This document shows, in pieces, positions 18,632 through 30,011 of a stretch of DNA of 64,000 nucleotides (positions within the stretch are counted from its first letter, which is position 1; every line of letters starts with the position of its first letter). Where the stretch lies: positions 488,246 to 552,245 of the forward strand of contig CAVZBZ010000003.1 of assembly GCA_963773665.1 (NCBI GenBank). The letters run 5' to 3'. This stretch comes from DATJLY01 sp963773665. GTDB lineage: Bacteria > Pseudomonadota > Alphaproteobacteria > ATCC43930 > CGMCC-115725. A program made the translations under genes and the position numbers. The notes beneath the pieces were generated by a model that was not told the origin of the DNA, did no database searches, and saw only the letters and a list, made by a program, of their open reading frames with translations.

Positions 18632-19123
18632 TCAGCTGCGATGTTGCGGGGTGGTGGCGGCGATGAGTTCGTCGGTGAGGACGAGCCGGGCCTTCGTTAT
18701 CGCGGAAAATGGCAGAAGCACTTGGCTTTCGCCGAGATCGAGCTTCACGGCATCGCCCTCGCGGCCTTGAAGGCGGCCGCGGAAGCGGCGGCGTCCTTCG
18801 TGCGGGGCGCTCAATTCGAGCTTCGCCTCGAAGCCCGCGAAGCGCTCGTAATCTTCCGGCCGGACGAGCGGGCGGTCGATGCCGGGCGAGCTCACTTCGA
18901 GGTCGTAGGAGGCTTCGATCGGATCCGCGACGTCGAGGATCGCCGAGATCGTATGGCTCACGCTCGCGCAGTCATCGACCGTCATGGCGGCTTCGTCGCG
19001 CCGCTCGGCCATCACCTGGAGCGTCGGACGCCTGCCGCCGGTGAACACGATGCGCACGATGCGATAGCCCATCGCATCGAGCGCGGGCGCAATCAGGGAT
19101 TCGATTCTCGCCGTATCGAACAA
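18632..19123 (-). CDS. rimP: ribosome maturation factor RimP
   Basis: About 163 residues. LIAPALDAMGYRIVRIVF, the DCASVSHTISAILD block and YDLEVSSPGIDRPL are RimP hallmarks. It assists 30S maturation. No ATG fits; I chose TTG at 19123 because the conserved domain starts there (LFDTARIE), with GGAAA four bases upstream and TAGGAG further up. The open frame upstream passes through a terminator hairpin and cannot be coding. It is the first gene of the nusA-infB operon. Confidence 0.88.
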   Translation of the reverse strand: MFDTARIESLIAPALDAMGYRIVRIVFTGGRRPTLQVMAERRDEAAMTVDDCASVSHTISAILDVADPIEASYDLEVSSPGIDRPLVRPEDYERFAGFEAKLELSAPHEGRRRFRGRLQGREGDAVKLDLGESQVLLPFSAITKARLVLTDELIAATTPQHRS

Positions 19124-19142
19124 GGCGTTTCCAATCGCTCCT

Positions 19143-19170
19143 AAAATAAAAGGTGGGCCGCCGGCCCACC
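19143..19170 (-). terminator. intrinsic terminator/attenuator before rimP
   Basis: On the minus strand GGTGGGCC, three bases, GGCCCACC forms a perfect 8-bp GC-rich stem followed by TTTTATTTT. It ends only 19 bases before the rimP start. It can end the trmB transcript. Because no promoter fits between it and rimP, transcripts of the rimP-nusA-infB operon must pass through it, so it probably works as an attenuator. Confidence 0.75.
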
Positions 19171-19181
19171 CTTTCTTCCGA

Positions 19182-19243
19182 TCCGGCAACATGCCGGACC
19201 TATGGGTTTTGCAGAAATATAGTCGATCTTGGCAGAGGCGCAA
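19182..19243 (-). promoter_or_regulatory. probable rimP operon promoter and leader hairpin
   Basis: On the minus strand TTGCGC (19238-19243), 16 bases, TATATT (19216-19221) resembles a sigma-70-type promoter just after trmB. The leader then forms TCCGGCA, three bases, TGCCGGA (19182-19198) before reaching the terminator at 19143-19170. In E. coli NusA controls its own operon through leader terminators; a similar arrangement is inferred here. Confidence 0.5.
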
Positions 19244-19258
19244 CCCCCGACCGGGATA

Positions 19259-19969
19259 TCACGCGGTGCGCGCGCGGCGCGCGAAGCGCAGATAGATCGG
19301 CTTCCGTCCCGCTGCGAGCGCCTTGTGCTCGTAGCGTGTCGGCGGCCAGTCCGCGGCGCGCTCGCGCCAGTCGCGCGGCCCCGTTGCGAGCCATCGGAAT
19401 GCGCGATGATCGAGCGCTCGTTCCAGCATCGCGCGCGCGTAATCCATGTCGTCGGTCGCGAGCCTGAGTTCGCCGCCGTCTTCCATCGCGCGCGCGAGAT
19501 CGTCGAGGAGCTGTACCGACACGAGCCGCCGCTTCTTGTGCCGCTCCTTGGGCCAAGGGTCGGGAAAGAGGATGAACGCGCGCGCGATGCTCGACGGGCC
19601 GAGCGCCGCGACCAGTGCGCGCGCGTCGTCGGCGAAGATGCGGATGTTGGCAAGCCCGAGCCGCTCCACGTCGCGCAGCAGCTTGGCGATGCCGTTCTCG
19701 AACACTTCGGCGCCGATCATGCCGATCGCGGGGTATGACGCCGCCTGCGCCGCGAGATGCTCGCCGCCGCCGAAGCCGAGCTCGAGCCAGACGGCTTCGA
19801 CCGGCACCGCGAACAGCGCGCGCGGATCGAGGGGGCCGCTGGCCGGAATGTCGAAGCGGAGGTGCGGCAGCCGCTCCGCGACGAGCTTGCGCTGCGCCGG
19901 ACGAAGCGCGCGACCGCGCCGCCGGCCATAAAGAAGGAGCCGTGCTCCGTCTTCGTCCCGTGTGCTCAT
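19259..19969 (-). CDS. trmB: tRNA (guanine-N7-)-methyltransferase
   Basis: 236 residues. The SAM-binding segment is WLELGFGGGEHL, and the family signature FPDPWPKERHKKRRL is complete. It methylates G46 of tRNAs. A C-terminal TRYEHKALAAGR segment is typical. The start at 19969 (MSTRDED) is preferred over an upstream Met because the intervening residues are not conserved. The XRE regulator lies 32 bp upstream. Confidence 0.95.
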   Translation of the reverse strand: MSTRDEDGARLLLYGRRRGRALRPAQRKLVAERLPHLRFDIPASGPLDPRALFAVPVEAVWLELGFGGGEHLAAQAASYPAIGMIGAEVFENGIAKLLRDVERLGLANIRIFADDARALVAALGPSSIARAFILFPDPWPKERHKKRRLVSVQLLDDLARAMEDGGELRLATDDMDYARAMLERALDHRAFRWLATGPRDWRERAADWPPTRYEHKALAAGRKPIYLRFARRARTA

Positions 19970-20001
19970 GATCGGTGGATGCGGCGCGGGGCCGCGTCGC
20001 G

Positions 20002-20454
20002 TCAAGTGGGATCGAGCGGGAAATACGCGTCGGCGATCGCCTTGGCGAGGTCGAACAGCCGCCGCCTTACTGCGGAATCCGAAATCCGCTGGTACAGCCG
20101 CACAAGCGCCAGATTGTCGCGGTCGAGGGGCGGCGCGACAAAGGTTGCGGCCGCCGCCTCGCCAAGCCCGCTGGGCCGGGCCGCGTCGCCGCTGATATCC
20201 TCGAAAAAGAAACCCACCGGCACGTCGAGGACGAGGCTCAGCTCATAAAGCCGGCTCGCGCCGATCCGGTTCGCTCCGCGCTCGTATTTCTGCACCTGCT
20301 GGAAGGTGAGCCCGATCGCGTCGCCGAGCTTCTCCTGACTCATGCCGAGCAGCTGCCGGCGCTGCCGCAGCCGAGAGCCGACATGTATATCGACGGGGTG
20401 TGGATGCTCGGAACGACGGCGCCGACCACCCCGGCCGCTGGAATCAAAGCTCAT
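20002..20454 (-). CDS. XRE-family transcriptional regulator
   Basis: 150 residues. A helix-turn-helix of the Cro/CI type spans about 20-75 (GSRLRQRRQLLGMSQEKLG, LTFQQVQKYERGANRIGASR). A conserved C-terminal part has FFFEDISG and LVRLYQRISD. Regulators of this type lie downstream of lnt in many Rhizobiales. The start MSFDSSGR at 20454 is chosen because upstream residues are coded in the lnt tail region. Targets are unknown. Confidence 0.88.
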   Translation of the reverse strand: MSFDSSGRGGRRRRSEHPHPVDIHVGSRLRQRRQLLGMSQEKLGDAIGLTFQQVQKYERGANRIGASRLYELSLVLDVPVGFFFEDISGDAARPSGLGEAAAATFVAPPLDRDNLALVRLYQRISDSAVRRRLFDLAKAIADAYFPLDPT

Positions 20455-20542
20455 CAACTGGATCGCGTGCTTCGCCAACTGCACGCGATGGTATGCGACA
20501 TAGCCCTTAAGTACAATGGGGTTTCGGCCGGAAACCGCGTCC

Positions 20543-22163
20543 TTACGCGGCCGAACGGCGCCGCCCGCGCGGCAGGCGCGGCGCCGCTGCAAATGCGAGA
20601 AGTGCTAGAAGCAGACCGGCAAAGCCCCAGTCGCCGATCTGCGCGTAGAGCGTCGGCGGCAGCTTCGCCGGCAGGGGCGCGTCGAGTACGCCGACGCCGT
20701 CGAGCGCGAACTTGCGCACGATCCGGCCATAGGGATCGACCACGCCGGATATGCCATTGTTGCCGTTGCGCACCAGCGGCAACCCCTCCTCGACGGCGCG
20801 CGTGCGCGCGATCGCGAAGTGCTGGAACGGTCCCGACGTATAGCCGTACCAGGCGTCGTTGGTGATGTTGAGGAGCCAGTCGGGCCGGTCGTTCCCGTCC
20901 ACCGCGGCGCCCGGGAATATCGCCTCGTAGCAGATGAGCGGGCTGAACGGCGGCACGCCGGCAAGCGCGATGGTGCGCGGCCCGGGCCCGGCCGAGAAGT
21001 CGATCGTGCCGGGCGTGATCTTATTGATCGGCAGGACGCTCCTGAGCGGCACGAATTCGCCGAACGGCACGAGATGCGACTTGTCGTAGGAGGCAAGGAT
21101 GTCGCCCTTCGTGTCGATCGCCTCGAGGCTGTTCCAGACATGCTCGGGTCGAAGCGGCGGCGGATCCGTGCGCACCGTGCCGACGAGCACGATGGCATCG
21201 CGCGGGATCGCCGCTGCGATGGCGCGCCGCGCCGCCTCGTCACGCCCGAGGAACGGAGGCGCTCCGGCCTCGGGCCAGATCACGAGCTTCAGCGGCACCG
21301 CGGAAGGCGAGCCGGAGAGCGCCAGCATCCGCCGGAAGTCCGCGGCGTCCTCGGCCGGATCGTTCTTGAGCGTCTGCGGGATCGAGGGCTGGACGAGACG
21401 CAGATTCATGCCGGGCACGACGGCGCCCTCGTCATGGCCGAGCCGCACCGCGCCGCCCACCGCGAGCGCGGCGACGAGCGCCACCGCGACGTAAGGCGCG
21501 AATTTCCGCTCGCTCGAGAGGTCGCCGAGCCGTGCCGGCAACGATGCCGCCAGCACGGTGAGAAGGCTCAAGCCATAGATGCCGACCGAGGACACGGCCT
21601 GCAGCACGAAGAGGTCGCCCGGAAAATCTCCGGACCAGGCATAACCGATGAGATTCCATGGGAATCCCGAGAGGATGTGACCGCGCAGCCACTCGGCGGC
21701 CGCCCAGCACGCAACCAGGACCAGAATGCGCGGCGTGCCGCCGACATTGAAGCGGTCGCACGTGACGTGGCTTGCGAGGAGCGCCAGCGCGGTGAAGAGC
21801 GCGAGCCCGGCCGGAACGCCGAGCACGGCGAATGGCAGGAGCCAGCCGAACTGCGCCACATCGACGAGAAGCGCCGCGCCGATCCAGTAAAGCCCGGCGA
21901 CGAAGAAGCCGAAGCCGAAACTCCAGCCGAGCGCGAAGGCGGCGCGATTGTCGGCGCTGCCGTCCTCGAGCCAGACCAGGCCCGGAAACGAGACGAGGAG
22001 CGCGGGCGCGAAATCGAACGGCGGCAGCGCCGTCGCCGCAAGCGCACCCAGGAGGATCGCCGCGAAATGCCGCGCCCATCCCTCGAGCCCCGCGGTGACG
22101 AGCGCGATGCGCTGCACCGGGTCGAGCGGCCCGGCGGTGCGGAGATAGCCCTGCGCTTCGGCC

Positions 22164-22180
<17 letters not shown>
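20543..22180 (-). CDS. lnt: apolipoprotein N-acyltransferase
   Basis: 545 residues. Several N-terminal membrane helices precede a periplasmic nitrilase-type domain. The catalytic triad is visible: Glu304 (WPEAG), Lys367 (SYDKSHLVPFGE) and Cys417 (ICYEAIFP). A last membrane helix (GFAGLLLALLAFAAA) ends the protein. It adds the third acyl chain to lipoproteins. It overlaps the CBS-domain gene by 17 bp. Confidence 0.96.
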
Positions 22181-23061
<881 letters not shown>

Positions 23062-23069
<8 letters not shown>

Positions 23070-23640
23070 GAGCGGCCTCCCGCGCGCGATAAGGGTCGCC
23101 CATGCCGAGGCGGGCGAGGATGCGCCGTTCGAGCCCCTCCATGCGCCGCGCCTCCGCGTCGCTTTCGTGATCGAAGCCGAGCAGGTGGAGCACGCCGTGC
23201 GCGACGAGGTGCGAGAGATGCGCCGCGAGCGTCTTTCCCTGCGTCTCGGCCTCGCGCGCGACGGTCTCGTAGGCGAGCACGACGTCGCCGAGGAGAAGCG
23301 GCCCTTCGCCGACCGCCTCGCCGCCGGCGGGGAAGGACAGCACGTTCGTCGCCCGATCGCGGCCGCGCCAGCGCCGATTCAGGCTGCGGACGAGCGGATC
23401 TCCGCCCAGCACGAGCGAGAGTTCGGCGGCACGCCCGCGCTCGCGCACCAACACGCTGGCGCTCCGCGCCCTCTGCGCTCCGCGCAGCGCTGCCCGCGCC
23501 GCCGTCGCGGCCACGTGCTCGACATCGGGCAGCGCCTTGCGCCACTGCCGGCACGGCACCGCGATCGCGATTGCAACGGCCTGCGACCGCGGACGGGACG
23601 AGGACGGCATGCGGTTCGCGGGACGGACGCGCGCGGCCAT
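23062..23640 (-). CDS. ybeY: endoribonuclease YbeY, rRNA maturation factor
   Basis: About 192 residues. The zinc-binding signature HLVAHGVLHLLGFDHES is complete, with RATNVLSFP upstream. It matures 16S rRNA and takes part in ribosome quality control. The ATG at 23640 is used; a TTG at 23646 overlaps the phoH stop. It overlaps the following CBS gene by 8 bp. Confidence 0.93.
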
Positions 23641-23642
23641 GC

Positions 23643-24653
<1,011 letters not shown>

Positions 24654-24657
<4 letters not shown>

Positions 24658-26000
24658 GCGCTCCCTTCGGCGGCAAGGACGCCGCTCAGGCTGTTGGGCT
24701 CGGCGCGTAGGATCGTGACCGGCGCGATGCGCCCGACGAGTGCCGCCGGAGCCGCGGCATGGACGGGCTGCAGATAGGGAGTGCGACCGGCGAGCTGGCC
24801 CTCGTGGCGCCCGGGCTTCTCGAACAGCACCGGCACGGTCTTGTCCACCATGCCGGCGCCGAAGCGGCGCTGCTGCTCCGAAAGCAGCGTCTGCAGCCGT
24901 TCGAGCCGCGCCGCCTTCACCTCTTCGGGCACCTGTTCGGGCAGAACGGCGGCGGGCGTGCCCGGCCGCCGGCTGTACTTGAACGAAAACGCCTGCACGA
25001 AGCCGATCTCGCGGACAAGCGTCAATGTTTCCTCGAACGAGGCTTCGGTCTCGCCGGGAAATCCCACGATGAAGTCGGACGAAAGCGCGATGTCGGCCCG
25101 CGCCGCGCGCAGCCGATCGACCGCGCGGCGGTAATCGTCGGCGCGGTAGCGGCGGTTCATTGCCTTCAGAACGCGGTCCGAGCCCGATTGCACCGGAAGA
25201 TGCAGGAACGGCATGAGCTGCGGCACGTCGCGATGGGCGGCGACAAGGCTCTCGTCCATGTCGAGCGGATGCGAGGTGGTGTAGCGGATGCGCGCAACGC
25301 CTTCGATCTCGGCAAGCGCGCGGATCAGCTGGCCGAGGCCCCAGCTTGCTCCGTCCGATGCTGCGCCATGATAGGCGTTGACGTTCTGGCCCAGGAGCGT
25401 GATCTCGCGCGCGCCGCGGGAGACAAGACGACGCGCCTCGGCGAGCACGTCATCCGCGGGCCGCGAGAACTCCGCGCCGCGCGTATAGGGCACGACGCAG
25501 AACGTGCAGAACTTGTCGCACCCCTCCTGGATCGAGAGAAAGGCCGAGACGGCAGACTCATGCGCCGGCTCCGGCAGGAAATCGAATTTCGGCTCGGCCG
25601 GGAACTCGGTGTCGAGTACGGCCGCACCTTCGCGCGCGACGCGTGCCACCATCTCGGGCAAACGGTGATAGGTCTGCGGCCCGAGCACGATGTCGACATG
25701 GGGCGCCCGCGCCAGGATTTCCTCGCCTTCCGCCTGCGCGACGCAGCCCGCGACCGCGAGAAGGAACTGCCCGCCGCGCTTTTCCTTGCGCGCTTTGAGC
25801 GGCTTGAGGCGGCCGAGTTCGGAAAACACCTTTTCCGTCGCCTTCTCGCGAATGTGGCAGGTGTTGAGGATCACCATGTCCGCGTCGTCGGGCGCGGCAG
25901 TGGGCGCGTAGCCGAGCGGCGCGAGAACGTCCGCCATGCGGGCGGAATCATAGACGTTCATCTGGCAACCGTAGGTCTTGATGAAGAGCTTTTTCGTCAC
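24654..26000 (-). CDS. miaB: tRNA-2-methylthio-N6-dimethylallyladenosine synthase
   Basis: 448 residues. An N-terminal UPF0004 domain (KTYGCQMNVYDS, NTCHIREKA, AGCVAQ) supplies one [4Fe-4S] cluster. The radical SAM motif is GCDKFCTFCVVPYTRG, and a C-terminal TRAM domain follows. It thiomethylates A37 of tRNAs. The protein is full length. It starts 7 bp after the acyltransferase gene. Confidence 0.96.
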
Positions 26001-26007
26001 CGCCCGC

Positions 26008-26856
26008 TCACTCCGCGTCCATGTCGGCCATCATGTCCTCGGTGCTGTCGACAAGCGCCGGCTCATCGCCCGGGCCGCGCCCGGCGAGCGCCGCCGCAAG
26101 CGACCCGGCAATCACCTTGTAGCAGTGCACTGCGAGCGACTTGCGCGAACCGAACTGCTCGATGGTCACAGGCGGGTGGAAGATGACTTTGACCGTGATG
26201 GTGCCCAGTCCGATCATGGTCCATAGATGGGGCGTCACGGTCATCTCACCATACCATGAGACGAAAGGGCGGTAGAAACGGCCGAGCGGCATGCCGTCGA
26301 GACGGACGTAAGCCACCGTCACCGGCTGCACGACGAGCGGTGCGCCGCGCGGCCTGAGCTCGGCGACGCTGAGCAGCGAGCTCTTGAATGGCAACAGGTG
26401 GATGCCGTCGCCGCTCGTCGATTCCGGGAAGATGATGAGATCGTCGCCCGCCTCGAGCCGGACCATGATCATGTCGCGGTGCTTCGCCGTCGAGCCGGGA
26501 CGGCGGTCGATGAAGATCGAGCGCTGCAGCTTCGCGAGCGTGCCGAAAAACGGCCAATTGGCGATCTCGGCCTTGGCCACGAAGGAACCGTCGATCAGGC
26601 TGCCTAGCACCGGTATATCGACATATGAGGCGTGGTTGGCGACATAGAGTGTCGGATGGACGTTCGAACGCTCGCCAACCGGCTCGACGCGGAAACCGAG
26701 GATGCGCGTGCAGAGCCGGTGATAGTAGGTCGGGAAACGCCGCGACAGCGGGCTCTTGAACAGGATCAGGGCCGCCTGGATCGGTCCGGTCGGAATCGTC
26801 ACCAGCAGGTAGAGCGTCGCGCGCCACAGGCGCAGGAGGAAGCCGCCGTCGGTCAT
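26008..26856 (-). CDS. olsA: lyso-lipid acyltransferase, probable OlsA
   Basis: 282 residues of the PlsC family: NHASYVDIPVL is the catalytic HX4D motif, with IFIDRR and FPESTSGDG as later blocks; one N-terminal membrane segment (LYLLVTIPTGPIQAALILF). It follows olsB with an ATGA overlap, so its likely substrate is lyso-ornithine lipid, as for OlsA of Sinorhizobium; acylation of lysophosphatidate is the alternative. Confidence 0.8.
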   Translation of the reverse strand: MTDGGFLLRLWRATLYLLVTIPTGPIQAALILFKSPLSRRFPTYYHRLCTRILGFRVEPVGERSNVHPTLYVANHASYVDIPVLGSLIDGSFVAKAEIANWPFFGTLAKLQRSIFIDRRPGSTAKHRDMIMVRLEAGDDLIIFPESTSGDGIHLLPFKSSLLSVAELRPRGAPLVVQPVTVAYVRLDGMPLGRFYRPFVSWYGEMTVTPHLWTMIGLGTITVKVIFHPPVTIEQFGSRKSLAVHCYKVIAGSLAAALAGRGPGDEPALVDSTEDMMADMDAE

Positions 26857-27686
26857 CAGCTCGTCGTGCCCTCGCGCGTTTGCCGTTCGTAGTGGCGATA
26901 GTATTTTTCGGTCACGAGGTCGGTTTGCACCAGGATACATACGTCCGTCGTGTTGAACTGGTGATCGATAACGGCGCCGTCGCCGACGAAGCCGCCGAGC
27001 CGCAGATAGCCCTTGAGCAGCGGCGGCAGCTCGGCGCGCGCGCGCGCCGCATCGAATTCGCCAGGCGCAAGCCGCTGCATGTCGATGAAGCGCGCGGCAA
27101 GCGCGCGGGCGCGCAGGGCTGGCGGCGCCAGGTGGTAGTGGTAAAGGTACGAGAGCGGCACCCCGAGCGCGTTGATATCCGTCCCGGGCAGACTGGCGCA
27201 GCCGAACATCAGCGGCACGCCGTGGCCGAAGACATAGGTCGCGATCGCGCGCCAGAGGAGCTGCATGGTCGGCCGGTTGCGCGCCGTTGCGTCGACGCAG
27301 GAGCGTCCCAGCTCCAAAACCTCGCCCGGAAGCTGCTCGAGTGGCGAGAGGTCATACTCCGCCGCCGAATAGAAGCCGCCATGCCGGCGCGCGACGCTGC
27401 GGCGCAGCAGACGATACGTCCCGATCACACTGTCCTGGCGCGCGTGGTCGACCACGAGAAGATGGTCGCAATAGCCATCGAAGGCATCGAAGTCGCGGCG
27501 GACGCGGGCCATTTCGTCCGACGGCTTCGCCCCCATCTCCTCGTAGAAAACGCGGTAGCGCAGCGCCTGCGCCGCGTCGAGATCGGCAACGGTCTCGGCG
27601 AGGCGGGCTTCGAGCGCGCCCGACCACACTTCGACCCTCGGTTCCGCGGCGCGCGCGGACGCGACATCGGTCTCGGCGTTGCTCAC
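26856..27686 (-). CDS. olsB: L-ornithine N-alpha-acyltransferase, OlsB-like
   Basis: 276 residues of the OlsB/GNAT-hemolysin acyltransferase family: ALRYRVFYEEMGAK, FDGYCDHLLVVD, VLELGRSCVD and the late LLKGYLRLGG are its blocks. It attaches a 3-hydroxyacyl chain to ornithine, the first step to phosphate-free ornithine lipids. I chose GTG at 27686, as no Met lies between it and the fur gene. The stop overlaps the start of olsA. Confidence 0.82.
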   Translation of the reverse strand: MSNAETDVASARAAEPRVEVWSGALEARLAETVADLDAAQALRYRVFYEEMGAKPSDEMARVRRDFDAFDGYCDHLLVVDHARQDSVIGTYRLLRRSVARRHGGFYSAAEYDLSPLEQLPGEVLELGRSCVDATARNRPTMQLLWRAIATYVFGHGVPLMFGCASLPGTDINALGVPLSYLYHYHLAPPALRARALAARFIDMQRLAPGEFDAARARAELPPLLKGYLRLGGFVGDGAVIDHQFNTTDVCILVQTDLVTEKYYRHYERQTREGTTS

Positions 27687-27705
27687 GGGGCCCTGCGGCG
27701 ATCCT

Positions 27706-28134
27706 TCATTTCTTTCCGCCTTCCCGGCCTTCGATCGGGACGGCGTAGAGTTCGAGCCGGTGATCGACGAGATTATAGCCGAGCCGCGCCGCGACTTCGC
27801 GCTGCAATTTCTCGATCTCATCGTTGCGGAACTCGATCACGCGGCCGCTGTGCAGATCGATGAGATGATCGTGATGGTCGAGCGGCATCTCCTCATAACG
27901 GGCAGGACCTTGCCCGAAATGATGGCGCGCAAGGATATTCGCCTCCTCGAACAAGCGCACGGTGCGATAGACGGTGGCGATGCTGATCTTCGGATCGATT
28001 TCGGTCGCGCGGCGATAGACGCTTTCGACGTCGGGATGGTCGGCCGATTCCGAGAGCACGCGGGCAATGACGCGCCGCTGCTCGGTCATCTTGAGACCCT
28101 TGTCGATGCACAGCTGTTCGAGGCGCGAGGGCAT
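27706..28134 (-). CDS. fur: Fur/Mur-family metalloregulator
   Basis: 142 residues. A winged helix (LKMTEQRRVIARVL, SIATVYRTVRLFEE) is followed by the metal site MPLDHHDHLIDLHSG, which lacks the second CxxC pair of some Fur proteins. In Rhizobiales this protein senses Mn2+ (Mur) or Fe2+. It is distinct from the Irr protein at 6.1 kb. It starts its own unit upstream of olsB. Confidence 0.9.
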   Translation of the reverse strand: MPSRLEQLCIDKGLKMTEQRRVIARVLSESADHPDVESVYRRATEIDPKISIATVYRTVRLFEEANILARHHFGQGPARYEEMPLDHHDHLIDLHSGRVIEFRNDEIEKLQREVAARLGYNLVDHRLELYAVPIEGREGGKK

Positions 28135-28229
28135 TCCCTGAAAACGTCAGCGGTTTGCATCGTGAGTATAGCGCAAACGAGAGCCGGCGCCAGAGAGTGC
28201 CGCCCGGCCGCTGCGCCGCCACGCGCTCC

Positions 28230-28652
28230 TTAAGCGGCGCCGCTGCTGCGCCGCCCGCGCGTGCCGAGCCCGATCTCCTTGGCAAGCCGCGAGCGCTGGC
28301 GCGCATAGTTCGGCGCCACCATCGGATAGTCCGGCGGCAGCTGCCAGCGGTCGCGATATTCCTCCGGCGTCATGTTGTACGCGGTCTTGAGGTGGCGCTT
28401 CAGCATCTTGAGCTTTTTGCCGTCCTCGAGACAGATGATGTAGTCCGGATGAACCGAGCGCTTGACGCTGACCGCGGGCTGCGGTCGCTCCGCCGACACG
28501 GCCGGACCTTGTCCAATCGTGGCGAGCGACTGATAAACTTGGTTGATGAGGACGGGAAGATCGTTCACGGATACTGTATTGTTTGACACATGGGCGGCGA
28601 CGATTTCGGTCGTCAAGGCGAGTAGATCGTTTGAGTGAGATTGTTCAGTCAT
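28230..28652 (-). CDS. mucR: Ros/MucR-family zinc-finger regulator
   Basis: 140 residues. VHPDYIICLEDGKKLKMLKRHLKT and MTPEEYRDRWQLPPDYPMVAPNYA are the family's zinc-finger and flanking basic region. MucR proteins are global H-NS-like silencers in alphaproteobacteria that bind AT-rich promoters and repress themselves. The start MTEQSHSN at 28652 is typical. The upstream 200 bp are the most AT-rich of this part of the window. Confidence 0.93.
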   Translation of the reverse strand: MTEQSHSNDLLALTTEIVAAHVSNNTVSVNDLPVLINQVYQSLATIGQGPAVSAERPQPAVSVKRSVHPDYIICLEDGKKLKMLKRHLKTAYNMTPEEYRDRWQLPPDYPMVAPNYARQRSRLAKEIGLGTRGRRSSGAA

Positions 28653-28850
28653 CTCTTGCACATTCCTCCGTACGCCGCGAATTCGGATATTAGTTATTTT
28701 TTTCTCGGAAGCAATGCGCAAGTGGTGCGACAGTGTATTTTTTTGAAAGACGGCAGGAATAGGGCGAACCGGCAAGCGAGAACCAGCGCTATTTGCGCGC
28801 CGACTTGGCTCGGCCCGGTTCCGGCAAATCGACCGCGAGATTAGATGGGG
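28653..28850 (-). promoter_or_regulatory. AT-rich mucR upstream region
   Basis: Between rimI and mucR lie 198 bp with two T-runs, one of seven T within TTAGTTATTTTTTT and one within GTATTTTTTTG. MucR proteins favour such T-tracts and often repress their own gene, so autoregulation is inferred. The promoter itself could not be placed with certainty. Confidence 0.4.
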
Positions 28851-29306
28851 TCAGCCGAGGATCCGCCGCAGCAGCCAGGCATCGACCGCCGGACCGCGCC
28901 CGCGCTGGTAATAGGCATGGCGCAGACCGACGGTGCGGAACCCTTCCGCCTCGTAAAGCGCGAGTGCCGCCGCATTGTCGGCCGCCACCTCGAGGATGAC
29001 GCGGCTCGCCCCGAGCGCCCGGGCGCGGGCATAGAAGCCGCCGAGGAGCGCGCGCGCGACGCCACTTCGCCGCCACCCCGGCGCGACACCGAAGGTGAGT
29101 ATCTCCGCCTCCTCGCGGATCACGGTCGCGAACAACAGGCCGATCGCATCGCGGCCATCCTCGGCAAGCAGGGATTCGGCGCCGGCCATCGCGAGCACGC
29201 TCTCGAGCGCTGCCACATCCCAGGCGTCGTCGGGGAAGCATTGCGCATGAATGCGCGCCAGTTTATCGAGGTCGTGCCGTGCGACCGCGCGAAGGGCGAG
29301 GCTCAT
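28851..29306 (-). CDS. rimI: ribosomal-protein-alanine N-acetyltransferase-like GNAT
   Basis: 151 residues of the GNAT fold. FGVAPGWRRSGVARALL is the acetyl-CoA-binding motif, and LEVAADNAAALALYEAEGF with HAYYQR is the RimI pattern. It would acetylate ribosomal protein S18 or other N-termini. It overlaps tsaB by 4 bp (ATGA), a common pairing in alphaproteobacteria. Confidence 0.9.
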   Translation of the reverse strand: MSLALRAVARHDLDKLARIHAQCFPDDAWDVAALESVLAMAGAESLLAEDGRDAIGLLFATVIREEAEILTFGVAPGWRRSGVARALLGGFYARARALGASRVILEVAADNAAALALYEAEGFRTVGLRHAYYQRGRGPAVDAWLLRRILG

Positions 29307-29968
29307 CGCGGTCCTGCGGCGCGCGGCAGGGTGGTGTCCGGAGCGCGGAGATAAAGCGGCCGCGGCAGCGGCGGCCGCTCGCCCGGACGCCAGGCCGCGG
29401 CGGCAAGCCGGGCGATCGCGCCCGGATCGGGCCGGCCGGCGCCGGAAACGATGCGGGCGCGCAGTCCGAGCCATGGGACGAGCCGCTCCGCGGCATCGCC
29501 GGCGAGCCACACCGCGCCCTGCGGCAGGCGTCCGGCGGCATCGTCCGGCCGGAGCATCAGGGGCGCGCCCGCTTCTCCGCCGGCTGGAAAACACTGCACG
29601 AAAATCTCGTCCCGCCTGCTGTCGAGCGCAACGGCAAGCGGGCGCAAATCGGGCGGCACCGACGATGCTACGGCGGCGAAGCTCGTCACCCCGATGCAGG
29701 GCAGCCCGGTCGCGAGCGCCAACCCGCGCGCCGCGGCAAGTCCGATGCGTATGCCGGTGAAGGAGCCGGGCCCCACCGTGACGGCGAGGAGGTCGAGATC
29801 GGTGAAGCTCGTGCCGGCCTCGTTGCAAACCGCTTCGATCATCGGCATCAGCCGTTCAGCCTGGCCGGATGGCGCCGGATCGATCCGGCTTGCCGCGACG
29901 CGGCCGGAGGCGATCACCGCGACGGCGGAGCCGCTTCCGGCGCAATCGAAGGCGAGCACGTTCACCAT
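29303..29968 (-). CDS. tsaB: tRNA threonylcarbamoyladenosine biosynthesis protein TsaB
   Basis: 221 residues, ASKHA-type fold. VLAFDCAGSGSAVAV at the start and TVGPGSFTGIRIGLAAARGLA are the TsaB signatures. It works with TsaD and TsaE to make t6A37 in tRNAs. The start MVNVLAFD at 29968 is clear; a longer open frame upstream is not conserved. It is divergent from ddpX, with 43 bp between them. Confidence 0.94.
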   Translation of the reverse strand: MVNVLAFDCAGSGSAVAVIASGRVAASRIDPAPSGQAERLMPMIEAVCNEAGTSFTDLDLLAVTVGPGSFTGIRIGLAAARGLALATGLPCIGVTSFAAVASSVPPDLRPLAVALDSRRDEIFVQCFPAGGEAGAPLMLRPDDAAGRLPQGAVWLAGDAAERLVPWLGLRARIVSGAGRPDPGAIARLAAAAWRPGERPPLPRPLYLRAPDTTLPRAAGPR

Positions 29969-30011
29969 GGCGGCTGCGATGCTACTATTGCAGGCCAGCG
30001 CCGGAAATTCC

